DNA of 64,000 bases from Streptantibioticus parmotrematis (GTDB lineage Bacteria > Actinomycetota > Actinomycetes > Streptomycetales > Streptomycetaceae). Made by a program: the position numbers and the translations under genes. The notes beneath the pieces are model-generated. The model made no database searches, was not told the origin of the DNA, and saw only the letters and a list, made by a program, of their open reading frames with translations. Positions within the stretch are counted from its first letter, which is position 1, and each line of letters opens with the position of its first letter. Where the stretch lies: assembly GCF_019890615.1 (NCBI RefSeq), contig NZ_JAINVZ010000014.1:1-64000 (forward strand). Reading direction: 5' to 3'. Of this stretch, positions 8,147 to 16,415 are shown one piece after another.

Positions 8147-9181
8147 TCACGGCTCCATCAAACGCCAGACGGTCAGCGCGAGGCGGGCCCTCATCAATCC
8201 GTCCGGCGCGGTGAGTTCGACGCCCAGCGCCCTGCCGATCTGGTCGAGGCGCCGGGCGACGCTGCTGTGGTGGAGGTGGAGCAGATCCGCCGCTCGGCGC
8301 TGGGAGCCGGTGGCGCAGTAGGCGTCCAGGGTCTCCAGGTCGTCCGGGTCACCGGCCACCCGCGCCATCGCGGCCACGTCGGCGTTGTCCCGTACGGCGT
8401 CGGCCGGGAGTTGGGCGAGCAGTGCCACCGCGCCCAGATCCGTGTGATGGACGACCCGGTCACGCGGGGTCGTGAAGCGCAGGGCGATGCGAGCCTGTCG
8501 CCACGACCGGTCGGGGCTGTCCGCGACGCCGATGCCCGCCCGCACGTCCGCCAGGACGCCGGCCGGGTCGAGTCCGGCGGCCAGGACGACGCCCACGTCG
8601 GCGAGGGGTGCCGCCTTCATCGGCCGGGTGGGGCGAAGGGCGTTCGCGACCCGGTCCAGCGGGCGGTCGGAGCGCACGGCGGCGACCCACACGGGCGCTC
8701 CGGCGGCGAAGCCCAGCAGTCGCAACGCCCGGGACCGAGCCGCCTCGTCGGTGTCGGGACTGATCGCCAGCTCCACCAGGGCGGGGTCGGCCATGGTGGT
8801 ACGGGCCGGACCGTACCGTTCGACAACCGATGCGGCGGCGATGGCGAGCCGGTCCAGCAGGAGTTCGTCGAGCGGACCGGGCGCGGAGGCGCGTTCCAGC
8901 CACACCGAGCCGATCTCCTCCTCGTCAAGAGTGACCGGCCTGCTGGTGGACGCGGGCCGCGCCGGGGCGGGCGCCGAACCGCCGTCGGGAGCCATGCGGA
9001 TCGCCGGGCCGGCGCCGTGCAGGCGGATGCCGACCACGCATTCGGCGAGAGCCGCCGACGCGCGGGCGAGCGCCGGGAGGTCGACACGGCGGCTGATCAG
9101 CGTGTCGTAGAACATGACGACACGCAGGGCGCCCTCCGCCCGCGCGTCCAGTCGTGACAGGCGCTCGACCAGTGCCTCCAT
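8147..9181 (-). CDS. PucR/CdaR-type transcriptional regulator
   Basis: 344 residues. The C-terminal helix-turn-helix (about 285-335: YCATGSQRRAADLLHLHHSSVARRLDQI) is the PucR C-terminal HTH type, and the preceding region resembles the GGDEF-like CdaR module. No metabolite-binding residue can be named from sequence. It diverges from the HSL-type hydrolase gene at 9355 with 173 bp between them, and it probably controls that gene and itself. Confidence 0.85.
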   Translation of the reverse strand: MEALVERLSRLDARAEGALRVVMFYDTLISRRVDLPALARASAALAECVVGIRLHGAGPAIRMAPDGGSAPAPARPASTSRPVTLDEEEIGSVWLERASAPGPLDELLLDRLAIAAASVVERYGPARTTMADPALVELAISPDTDEAARSRALRLLGFAAGAPVWVAAVRSDRPLDRVANALRPTRPMKAAPLADVGVVLAAGLDPAGVLADVRAGIGVADSPDRSWRQARIALRFTTPRDRVVHHTDLGAVALLAQLPADAVRDNADVAAMARVAGDPDDLETLDAYCATGSQRRAADLLHLHHSSVARRLDQIGRALGVELTAPDGLMRARLALTVWRLMEP

Positions 9182-9354
9182 GGCATGAGGATACGCGCGC
9201 CGGACCCCGGAGCCTCGCGCCGGACCGCCGGAGCCTGCGCCGGAGCGGCGAGCGGCGAGCGGCGGAGCGGATGCGCCGACCGGTGCGCGCGGTGGCCGGA
9301 AGGCGCGCCGGATGGCGGCTGATCTCGGGGGCGGCCGCGGTGAGGATGGTGGTC

Positions 9355-10251
9355 ATGGACCCGGAACTCGAAGCATTCATCCCCCTCTTCCCGCCCGCCG
9401 ACCTGTCCGATCCGGTCACCGCGCGCGGCCGCCTCGCCGAGCTGGCCGCGTCCGCGCCCGTGCCGGACACCGGTGCGATGACGATCGAGGACCACACGCT
9501 CCCCGGCGATCCGCCCGTACCGGTGCGGGTCTACCGGCCGCACCATCCTCGGGGGGCCGTCGTGTGGCTGCACGGCGGCGGATTCGTCATGGGCGACCTG
9601 GACACCGAACAGCCGTGGGCGACGAGAATCGCCGACGGCGCGGGGGTGGTGGCGATCTCGGTCGGCTACCGGCTCGCTCCCGAGCACCGTTTCCCGGCAG
9701 CCCTGGACGACGCCTACGCCGCGCTGACCTGGGCCGCCGCCCACGCCGTCGAGCTGGGGGCCGACCCGGAGCGGATCGCGGTGGGCGGGCACAGCGCGGG
9801 CGCCGGCCTCGCGGCGGCGGTGGCGTTGCGGTCGCGTGACGAGAACGGTCCCCGCATCCGCTTCCAGCTGCTCAACCAGCCGGAACTGGACGACCGCCAG
9901 GAGACGTGGTCGGCGCGGCGGTTCACCGACACCCCGTGGATGACGCGGGACAAGCTGGCCGCGACCTGGCGTCACTACCTCGGGGGCGACCCCGGTACGC
10001 CGTACGCGGCTCCCGCGCGGGCCGCGGATTTGTCCGGGCTTCCGCCCGCGTACGTCGCCACCGCGGAGTTCGACCCGCTACGCGACGAGGGCATCGGGTA
10101 CGCGTTGCGGTTGCTCCAGGCGGGCGTCTCCGTCGAACTGCACCAGTGGCCGGGCACGTTCCACGGCTCCCAGGCGATCGTGTCGGCGGAGGTGTCGCAG
10201 CGTCAGATCGCCGAACTGGCAGCCGCGTTGCGCCGCGCGATGACCGACTGA
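9355..10251 (+). CDS. Alpha/beta hydrolase of the HSL family (esterase/lipase)
   Basis: 298 residues. It carries the hormone-sensitive-lipase signature WLHGGGFVMGD (oxyanion hole), nucleophile elbow GGHSAGAG, acid in EFDPLRDEG and catalytic His in GTFHGS, with YRLAPEHRFPA between, all in family order. No signal peptide, so it acts in the cytoplasm, probably on short acyl esters. The ATG at 9355 has GAGG 9 nt upstream; ATG 9346 and GTG 9349 nearby are possible alternatives. It diverges from the PucR regulator. Confidence 0.88.
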   Translation: MDPELEAFIPLFPPADLSDPVTARGRLAELAASAPVPDTGAMTIEDHTLPGDPPVPVRVYRPHHPRGAVVWLHGGGFVMGDLDTEQPWATRIADGAGVVAISVGYRLAPEHRFPAALDDAYAALTWAAAHAVELGADPERIAVGGHSAGAGLAAAVALRSRDENGPRIRFQLLNQPELDDRQETWSARRFTDTPWMTRDKLAATWRHYLGGDPGTPYAAPARAADLSGLPPAYVATAEFDPLRDEGIGYALRLLQAGVSVELHQWPGTFHGSQAIVSAEVSQRQIAELAAALRRAMTD

Positions 10252-10359
10252 AGCCGCGGCGGCCGTCGCGACCTCCCTGAAGCGCGTTCCCCTCTCTCCA
10301 CGCCCGATGTCACCTCCCGCCACATCCGGTCTCACCACATCCGAGGAAGGACCTCAGTC

Positions 10360-10755
10360 ATGACGAGCATCTCCCCCGTCGACCTCTTCGCCTCTTTCGT
10401 GCGTCTGGACGGCGACGGACGGGCCCACGCCGAACCTCGGGAGTTCGATCCCTCTCGCGACGGCTGGCAGTTGATGACCTTCCACGCGGAGACCGACGCC
10501 GACGTGCACGCCGACCGCTGGGAAGCACACGCCGACGCCGACGAGGTGGTGTCCTGCCTGACCGGCGGCATCCGGCTGCACGTCCGCCCGGCATCGGAGG
10601 CGGAGTCCCAGCACGAGGAAGTGAGAGTTCCCGCCGGCAGCGCGGTCATCGTGCCGCGTGGACGTTGGCACCGCATCGAACTGGACGCCCCCAGCGACAT
10701 CATGTCCCTCGTCGTCGCCCACGGCACCCGAGTGGAGCGGCTGCCAGGCGTCTGA
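10360..10755 (+). CDS. Small cupin-fold protein
   Basis: 131 residues. A single cupin barrel is suggested by EAHADADEVVSCLTGGIRLHV and VPAGSAVIVPRGRWHRIEL, which match cupin motifs 1 and 2. In motif 1 the metal ligands are reduced (H-x-D-x-D-E) and motif 2 keeps the His in RWHRIE. The ATG has GAGGAAGG 10 nt upstream. It converges on the AraC-type regulator, whose C-terminal codons end 3 bp away. Substrate unknown; a cytosolic enzyme or small-ligand binder is likely. Confidence 0.8.
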   Translation: MTSISPVDLFASFVRLDGDGRAHAEPREFDPSRDGWQLMTFHAETDADVHADRWEAHADADEVVSCLTGGIRLHVRPASEAESQHEEVRVPAGSAVIVPRGRWHRIELDAPSDIMSLVVAHGTRVERLPGV

Positions 10756-10758
10756 CGG

Positions 10759-11637
10759 TCATCCGCCCCCCGTCGTCCGCCAGGCGCTCGGGGTCGTGCC
10801 GGTCCGGCGGCGGAAGAACGTGGTGAAGTTCGCGGCGTCACGGAAGCCGAGGCGCCGCGCGCACCCGGCGACCGGCAGATCCGTGTGGCCGAGCAGGCGC
10901 TTGGCCTCCAACAGGACGCGCTGGTCGAGGAGTTCCTTCGCGCCCAGGCCGGTGGCGGCACGTGTGGCGCGGGTCAGGGTGCGCCGGTCGTAGCCGAGGG
11001 CCGCGGCGTATCCCGCCACGTCGTGCCGTTCGGCGAACCCCTCCTCGACGGCCGCACGATATCGGAGGAACACCTGCCGGTCCCCCTCGGCGCCGTTCAC
11101 GGAAGCGCTCGCGGAGCCGGGCGACACCCGCAGGACCAGCGCGGCCAGCAGATGTGCGAGCAGCGGTGGCGAGGCCGTGCCGGGCGACGCCACCGCCGCC
11201 GCGTGTTCACCGCGCAGGTGGTCCGCCGCGACGAGCGCCAACGGCCATACGTCAGCGGACAGTTGCCAGCAGGCGGGACCGAAGACGTCCGCCGCCGACC
11301 GCGCCGCGGAACCCTCGGGAGGCAGGAAGTCGTGGCGGAAGAGGATCAGGGGGCCGTCGACGCGTTCGACGTCGCTCCAGCGGTGCACCACGCCCGGCCG
11401 GATCCACGCCACGCTTCCCACCCGCAGCGGATACCGCACGAAGTCCGCCACGTGTCCGCCCGTCCCGGACGCGACCAGGCCGAGGACGTGGAAGTCCGGG
11501 CGCTGCGATTCCGTGCGGCGGCCCGCGCCGTCCATCCTCCGCAGCCGCTCGAAGCTCAGGACCTCGACGCCGAAGGGCGCCCCGAGGGCGGGGACGTACC
11601 GCACCTGCCGCACGTCCGCGGTGTGACCGTTTTCCAC
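10759..11637 (-). CDS. AraC-family transcriptional regulator
   Basis: 292 residues. The N-terminal half is an AraC-type cupin ligand domain (VRYPLRVGSVAWIRPGVVHRW). The C-terminal half holds two helix-turn-helices (VAGYAAALGYDRRTLTR and VAGCARRLGFRDAANFTTFFRRRTGTTPS), the second being the AraC signature. It diverges from the alpha/beta hydrolase at 11787 (149 bp between starts) and probably regulates it. Confidence 0.9.
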   Translation of the reverse strand: MENGHTADVRQVRYVPALGAPFGVEVLSFERLRRMDGAGRRTESQRPDFHVLGLVASGTGGHVADFVRYPLRVGSVAWIRPGVVHRWSDVERVDGPLILFRHDFLPPEGSAARSAADVFGPACWQLSADVWPLALVAADHLRGEHAAAVASPGTASPPLLAHLLAALVLRVSPGSASASVNGAEGDRQVFLRYRAAVEEGFAERHDVAGYAAALGYDRRTLTRATRAATGLGAKELLDQRVLLEAKRLLGHTDLPVAGCARRLGFRDAANFTTFFRRRTGTTPSAWRTTGGG

Positions 11638-11786
11638 AAGGACGCCGCCTCTTTCGACCAGAGCTCACCAACGGCACGAAGGTAGCGTCGAAGGCGTGCT
11701 CGCAGGTAAAGCAGCACGTCATCCAGCTGATACGCGACGGACACCCGGCAGCCAGAGGCCACCCGCCGCCGACTCCCGGAGGAACG

Positions 11787-12659
11787 ATGTCAACGGAAAC
11801 CACAAGGACGGTCCCGGTGCGGGGCGGCTTCCTCGACGTACGGACGAGGGGCGGACTCGGTGGCACGGGACCGGGCGGACCCGGTCCGGCGGCACCGGCG
11901 GACACCGGCGCGCCCACCCTCGTCTTCCTCCACTACTGGGGCGGCTCGGCGGCCACGTGGGACGCCGTGGTGGAACGACTGCCCGCCACCCGCCGCACGG
12001 TCCGTTACGACCAGCGCGGTTGGGGCGCCGCCCGCGAACTGCCCGGCCCGCACGACCTCGACGCGCTCGCCGACGACCTCGCCGCCGTCGTCACGGCCCT
12101 GGGGACGCGGCGGTACGTGCTCGTCGGGCACTCCATGGGCGGGAAGGTCGCCCAACTCCTCGCAGCGCGGCGCCCGTCGGGCCTCGCGGGCCTGGTGCTG
12201 GTGGCCCCGGCGCCGCCCGAACCGCCCGCGCACGTGACCGAGGAGTACCGGCAGGCGCTCGCGCACGCCTACGACTCCGCGCAGGACGTCGGCACCCCCC
12301 TGGACCACGTCCTCACCGCCGCCCCGCTGCCCGAGCCCGTCCGGGCCGGCGTCGTACGCGACAGCCTGGCCGCCGGCACGCAGGCACGACGGGAGTGGCC
12401 CCTGCGGGGCATCGCGCGGAACGTCACGGACGCGGCGCGGCGGATCGACGTACCGGTGACGGTGCTGGCGGGCGAGCGCGACCAGGTCGAGCCGCCGCAC
12501 GTACTGCGCGATCACCTGCTGCCGTACATCCCGCACGCGCGCCTCGACGTCGTGCCCGGCGCGGGCCACCTGCTGCCGCTGGAGGCCCCCGACGCGGTGG
12601 CCGCGTCGCTGCGGGTCCTCACCGGCGAACGGGCCGAGGTCGGCGAGGTCGGCGCCTGA
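11787..12659 (+). CDS. Alpha/beta hydrolase (haloperoxidase/epoxide-hydrolase type fold)
   Basis: 290 residues. Family features in order: FLHYWGGSAATWD (oxyanion region), YDQRGWG, nucleophile elbow LVGHSMGGKVAQ, acid in LAGERDQVEPP and catalytic His in GAGHLLPLEAP. There is no signal peptide. The start ATG has CGGAGGAA (11778-11784) upstream. The divergent AraC-type gene is the likely regulator. The natural substrate cannot be read from sequence; perhydrolase, esterase and lactonase activities all occur in this superfamily. Confidence 0.87.
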   Translation: MSTETTRTVPVRGGFLDVRTRGGLGGTGPGGPGPAAPADTGAPTLVFLHYWGGSAATWDAVVERLPATRRTVRYDQRGWGAARELPGPHDLDALADDLAAVVTALGTRRYVLVGHSMGGKVAQLLAARRPSGLAGLVLVAPAPPEPPAHVTEEYRQALAHAYDSAQDVGTPLDHVLTAAPLPEPVRAGVVRDSLAAGTQARREWPLRGIARNVTDAARRIDVPVTVLAGERDQVEPPHVLRDHLLPYIPHARLDVVPGAGHLLPLEAPDAVAASLRVLTGERAEVGEVGA

Positions 12660-12683
12660 GCATGCGCGTGCACCGGGCGGACC

Positions 12684-13523
12684 TCACAGCCGCGTCGCGA
12701 CCCGGACCAGATCGGCGACCGCGCGCAGGCGGCTGCCCGCGGGCCAGGCGATCACCGTGGTCACCGGCGGTGCGTCGGGGACCGGGACGGCGGTGAGGTC
12801 GCGGCGCAGGTCGGTGGCCGCGGACTCGGGCATGACCACGGTGGTGCGGCCGAGCGCGATCAACTGGAAGAGCTGCGTCATGTTCCGCACCTCGGCGCCC
12901 GGCCCCTCCGGGTACGCGCCGTCCGGACCGGGGAAGCGCGCCAGGGGGAGGTCCGGCAGCGCGGTGACCTCGGCCATCCGCAGCCGGGGGCGGGCGGCGA
13001 GCGCGTGCGAGGCGGGCAGGATCGCGACCTGCCCCTCGGTGCGCAGGATCTCGGTGTCGAGTCCGGCCGCCGAGTCGAACGGCAGGTGCAGCAGGGCCAC
13101 GTCGGCCTGCCCGCTCTCCAGCAACGGCCGCTGCTGGAGCGCCTCGCAGAGCAGCAGGTCGACGGTGACCGCGCCCGGTTCCGTTCCGTAGGCGTCGAGG
13201 AGTTTGGCCAGTAGCTCGCCACCGGTGCCGCTCTTGACCGCGAGGACCAGGCGGGGGTGCTTGCGCGCGGCCTGCTGGGTGCGGCGTTCGGCGGCGGTCA
13301 CCGCGCCGAGGATCGCGCGTGCCTCGGACAGCAGCACGGCACCGGCGTCGGTGAGCGTGACCTTGCGGCTGGTGCGTTCCAGCAACGTGACACCGAGCTG
13401 CCGTTCGAGGCGCGCGACGGCACGGGACAGCGGCGGCTGGGCGATCTCCAGTCGCTGCGCGGCCCTGCCGAAGTGCAGTTCCTCCGCGACGGCGACGAAG
13501 TACCGCAGCTCGCGTATCTCCAT
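12684..13523 (-). CDS. LysR-family transcriptional regulator
   Basis: 279 residues from ATG 13523. N-terminal winged HTH MEIRELRYFVAVAEELHFGRA...PPLSRAVARLERQLG is diagnostic, followed by the periplasmic-binding-like effector domain. It diverges from the SDR gene at 13693. The 169-bp interval carries GCGTTCACGG twice (13525-13534 and 13551-13560), a possible binding site near its own start. A longer frame upstream of 13523 has no LysR-like sequence, so the start is placed here. Confidence 0.93.
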   Translation of the reverse strand: MEIRELRYFVAVAEELHFGRAAQRLEIAQPPLSRAVARLERQLGVTLLERTSRKVTLTDAGAVLLSEARAILGAVTAAERRTQQAARKHPRLVLAVKSGTGGELLAKLLDAYGTEPGAVTVDLLLCEALQQRPLLESGQADVALLHLPFDSAAGLDTEILRTEGQVAILPASHALAARPRLRMAEVTALPDLPLARFPGPDGAYPEGPGAEVRNMTQLFQLIALGRTTVVMPESAATDLRRDLTAVPVPDAPPVTTVIAWPAGSRLRAVADLVRVATRL

Positions 13524-13692
13524 GCGTTCACGGTAATCCCGGCGTGCGAAGCGTTCACGGTCGTGGCCGCGGCGCACGACCGGCCCCCGCGCACGCCCCG
13601 CGTCCTTGCGCGTCCGATCCATGTCGCGCGGGCATCGCCGCGTTACCGAGATGGTGTTGGTGCCCGGCCCGGCCGCGGCCATGCTCGGTGTC

Positions 13693-14418
13693 ATGAGCGA
13701 GAAGACGACCGCGCTGGTCACCGGCGCGAACAAGGGCATCGGGTACGAGATCGCGGCGGCGCTGGGCACGTTGGGCTGGAGCGTCGGCGTCGGCGCCCGG
13801 GACGAGCGACGCGGTGCGGACGCCGTCGCGAAGCTGCGCGCGGCGGGCGCCGACGCGTTCGTCGTGCCGTTGGACGTCACGGACGACGGGAGCGTCGCCG
13901 ACGCCGCGCGGCTGGTCGAGGAGCGAGCCGGACGGCTCGACGTCCTCGTCAACAACGCGGGCACGGCGGCCGGTTGGCCCGACGCGCCCACGAGCATGGA
14001 CCTGGACACCGTGCGCCGGGTGGTGGAGACCAACGTCTTCGGCGCCATCCGCGTCACCAACGCGATGCTGCCGCTGCTGCGCCGCTCGGCGCACCCCCGC
14101 GTCGTCAACCAGTCCAGCCACGTCGGCTCCCTGACCCTCCAGACCGCGCCCGGCGCCGACTTCGGAGGGATCAGCGGGGGTTACGCGCCGACGAAGACAT
14201 ACCTCAACGCCGTCACCGTGCAGTACGCCAAGGAGCTGGCCGGCACCGGCATCCTGGTGAACAACGCCTGCCCGGGCTACGTGGCCACCGACCTGAACGG
14301 CTTCAGCGGTACGAGCACGCCCGCGCAGGGAGCGGCGATCGCCGTCCGGCTGGCGACGCTGCCGGACGACGGGCCCACGGGCGGCCTGTTCGACGACGAG
14401 GGGGTCGTGCCGTGGTGA
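13693..14418 (+). CDS. SDR-family NAD(P)-dependent oxidoreductase (carbonyl-reductase-like)
   Basis: 241 residues, classical SDR size. Cofactor motif TGANKGIG near residue 10, NNAG near 86, catalytic Ser in NQSSHVGS, and Y-x3-K in GYAPTKTY. The C terminus GGLFDDEGVVPW resembles carbonyl reductases that take the whole C terminus close to the substrate pocket. The 3' end is repeated downstream (see 14405-14490). The divergent LysR gene is the probable regulator. Substrate unknown. Confidence 0.92.
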   Translation: MSEKTTALVTGANKGIGYEIAAALGTLGWSVGVGARDERRGADAVAKLRAAGADAFVVPLDVTDDGSVADAARLVEERAGRLDVLVNNAGTAAGWPDAPTSMDLDTVRRVVETNVFGAIRVTNAMLPLLRRSAHPRVVNQSSHVGSLTLQTAPGADFGGISGGYAPTKTYLNAVTVQYAKELAGTGILVNNACPGYVATDLNGFSGTSTPAQGAAIAVRLATLPDDGPTGGLFDDEGVVPW

Positions 14419-14490
14419 CCGCGACGCGGAACCACATCGTGCCGTGGTGACCGCGGCAGCGGAATCGCACCGTTCCGTGGTGACCCCGCC
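14405..14490. repeat. Tandem 32-33-bp repeats of the SDR gene 3' end
   Basis: TCGTGCCGTGGTGACCGCG occurs at 14405-14423 and 14437-14455, and CCGTGGTGACC again at 14475-14485, giving a period of 32-33 bp. The first copy contains the SDR stop codon, so the array is a tandem duplication of the end of that gene reaching into the space before the convergent SDR. Confidence 0.8.
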
Positions 14491-14511
14491 GCAGCCGTCC
14501 GTCGTCGCGTC

Positions 14512-15234
14512 CTACCACGGGACCGTCTCGCCGTTGCGGTCCAGGAAGCGCAGTCCTGGGATGCCCGCCTGGGCTTCGAGGACGTCGACCACGGCCGGCA
14601 TGCTGTCCTCCGGGGCGAGGGGCGCGTCGGGTCCGCCCAGCGCGGTGCGGTTGTGGCCGGGGTCGATGAGCAGCTTGGTGCGGCCGTCGTCGGCGCGGCG
14701 GGTGGCGTAGCTGCGCATCAGCTGGTTGAGGGCGGCCTTGCTGGCCTTGTAGAGCTCGTAGCCGTCCTCGGTGTTGCGCGTGATGCTGCCCTGCTCCGAC
14801 GACATGACCGCGACGGTGCCACCGGGTGCGACGAGTCCGTCCAGCGTCTCGACGGCGCGCAGCGGGCTCAGCGCGTTGGTGACCATGACCTCGGTGAACA
14901 TCTCGGTCGGCACCTCGCCGATGGGCAGGTCGCCGCGGTCTATCGCGGCGTTGACGAAGAGCAGGTCGAGCCGGTGGCCCTCCAGGCGGTCGCGCAGGGC
15001 GGCCAGTTGCGCGGGGCTCGTCATCTCCAGGGACTCGACGGTCAGCCGCCCGTCCAAGGCGTCGGCGAACGCCTCCAGCTCGCTGCCCTCGCGGCGTGTC
15101 GTGGCGATGACGCGGTGGCCGCGGCGGAGGAGTTCGAGGACGAGCACGAGGCCGAGTCCTCTGGAGGCCCCGATGACGAGCGCGAGGCGGTCGGAGGCGG
15201 CGGGTGTGCCGGAGGCGGCGGAAGCGGTGCTCAC
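14512..15234 (-). CDS. SDR-family oxidoreductase
   Basis: 240 residues from GTG 15234, which has GAAGGAG about 7 nt upstream; a frame open further upstream is not supported. Cofactor motif GASRGLG, VNAAIDRG at the NNAG position, catalytic Ser in MSSEQGSI and Y-x3-K in LYKASKAAL. Like its convergent neighbour it ends in VPW. It diverges from the TetR gene at 15385, and the 150-bp interval holds three 13-bp repeats, so TetR control is likely. Confidence 0.9.
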   Translation of the reverse strand: MSTASAASGTPAASDRLALVIGASRGLGLVLVLELLRRGHRVIATTRREGSELEAFADALDGRLTVESLEMTSPAQLAALRDRLEGHRLDLLFVNAAIDRGDLPIGEVPTEMFTEVMVTNALSPLRAVETLDGLVAPGGTVAVMSSEQGSITRNTEDGYELYKASKAALNQLMRSYATRRADDGRTKLLIDPGHNRTALGGPDAPLAPEDSMPAVVDVLEAQAGIPGLRFLDRNGETVPW

Positions 15235-15304
15235 GGGTTTCTCCTTCACGGTGCGAGGTCCCGGGTCACCGTCCACGCGGTGCGGGTTCCTCGTTTGTCA
15301 GGAC

Positions 15305-15343
15305 GCTGTGCCTGGACGGTGTGTCTAGACGGTGCGTCTCGAC
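15305..15343. promoter_or_regulatory. Three 13-bp direct repeats, candidate TetR operator
   Basis: Units GCTGTGCCTGGAC (15305-15317), GGTGTGTCTAGAC (15318-15330) and GGTGCGTCTCGAC (15331-15343) are exactly in phase. The middle unit contains the palindrome GTCTAGAC. The array lies between the divergent SDR and TetR genes, 42 bp before the TetR start. Confidence 0.6.
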
Positions 15344-15384
15344 AAGGTTAGATCACGGCACGCCCTCCCGGTATCGTGTTTCGC

Positions 15385-15990
15385 ATGTCTGCCGCCGCCA
15401 CCACTTCCCAGCCCCGCAGGCCGCGCTCCGGCAACCGGCGCGACGAGGCCGCGCGTCTGGCCGTGCTGCACGCCGCGGACGACCTGCTGGTCGAGCACGG
15501 TTTCGGCGCGCTGACCGTCGAGGCGATCGCGCGCCGCGCGGGCGTCGCGAAGCAGACGATCTACCGCTGGTGGCCGTCGAAGGTCGAGATCCTGCTCGAC
15601 ACGCTCATCGAGGACAGCGCCAAGCGGATCCCCGTTCCGGCGGACGAGCCCACGGCGGAGAGCGTGCGCGGTTACCTGCGCGGATTCGCCCGGTTCCTCA
15701 CCCGCGACCCGGCGGGCAAGGTCCTGCTCGCGCTGCTCGCCGAGGCGCAGCACGACCCCGACACGGCCAGGAGTCTCCACGAGCGCTGTCTCGCGCCGCG
15801 CCGCGCGCGGGAACGCGCGATGCTCACCGGCGCGACCGACGCGGGCGAGATCGCGCCGACGCTCGGCCCCGACGCCACGATGGACGCCCTGCTCGGCCCG
15901 ATCGTCTACCGCGCGCTGACCGGCGCAAGCATCCCGCGCGGCCTGGTGGACACCCTCGTGGACGCGCTGCTCAGGCCACGAGCGAACTGA
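15385..15990 (+). CDS. TetR-family transcriptional regulator
   Basis: 201 residues. N-terminal HTH: LTVEAIARRAGVAKQTIYRWWPSK, the TetR hallmark; the rest is a helical ligand domain of the TetR_C type. The ATG at 15385 is preferred to a GTG 9 nt upstream, which would add only three residues. It diverges from the SDR at 15234 and likely represses it through the 13-bp repeats in between. Confidence 0.92.
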   Translation: MSAAATTSQPRRPRSGNRRDEAARLAVLHAADDLLVEHGFGALTVEAIARRAGVAKQTIYRWWPSKVEILLDTLIEDSAKRIPVPADEPTAESVRGYLRGFARFLTRDPAGKVLLALLAEAQHDPDTARSLHERCLAPRRARERAMLTGATDAGEIAPTLGPDATMDALLGPIVYRALTGASIPRGLVDTLVDALLRPRAN

Positions 15991-16037
15991 CGCGTCCGGA
16001 CCGCCGATCCGCCCGCGTCAGGCGTTCCGGGTGGCGC

Positions 16038-16340
16038 TCACGCCGTCATGGCCCGCTCGCCGCCCTCCTCCGCGCCCGTCCCCTCGCCACCGTCGGCGTC
16101 CTGCGCGCAAGCCGTCGCGAGGGCGTCCAGGGAGACGTTCAGCGCGTGGGCCAGGGCCGCCACGGTGAAGAAGGCCGGGGTCGGGGCCCGGCCCGTTTCG
16201 ATCTTGCGGAGGGTCTCCGCGGACACCCCGGCCGCCGCCGCCACGTCGACCATGCTGCGGTCGCCCCGGGCCTGGCGGATCAGGGCGCCGAAGCGCTCTC
16301 CGCGTCGCCGCTCCTGCGGGCTCAAAGGAACTCTCACCAT
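16038..16340 (-). CDS. Small XRE-family DNA-binding protein
   Basis: 100 residues. The HTH_3 domain fills residues 12-72 (FGALIRQARGDRSMVDVAAAAGVSAETLRKIETGRAPTP...). The C terminus is short and acidic. The ATG at 16340 opens against the divergent methionine aminopeptidase gene; the 75-bp interval contains the palindrome ATACCGGTAT, a natural operator for a dimeric XRE protein. It is likely a local repressor of that gene and of itself. Confidence 0.87.
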   Translation of the reverse strand: MVRVPLSPQERRRGERFGALIRQARGDRSMVDVAAAAGVSAETLRKIETGRAPTPAFFTVAALAHALNVSLDALATACAQDADGGEGTGAEEGGERAMTA

Positions 16341-16353
16341 GACCGTGATACTA

Positions 16354-16363
16354 ATACCGGTAT
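16354..16363. promoter_or_regulatory. Palindrome ATACCGGTAT, candidate XRE operator
   Basis: A perfect 10-bp palindrome inside an AT-richer patch (CTAATACCGGTATAAGTATT), lying 14 bp from the XRE start and 53 bp from the aminopeptidase start. It is well placed to cover both promoters. Confidence 0.5.
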
Positions 16364-16415
16364 AAGTATTGGCGACAGCGGCCCGCACGGCCGCGCGCGG
16401 CGAGGAGTCACGCCC

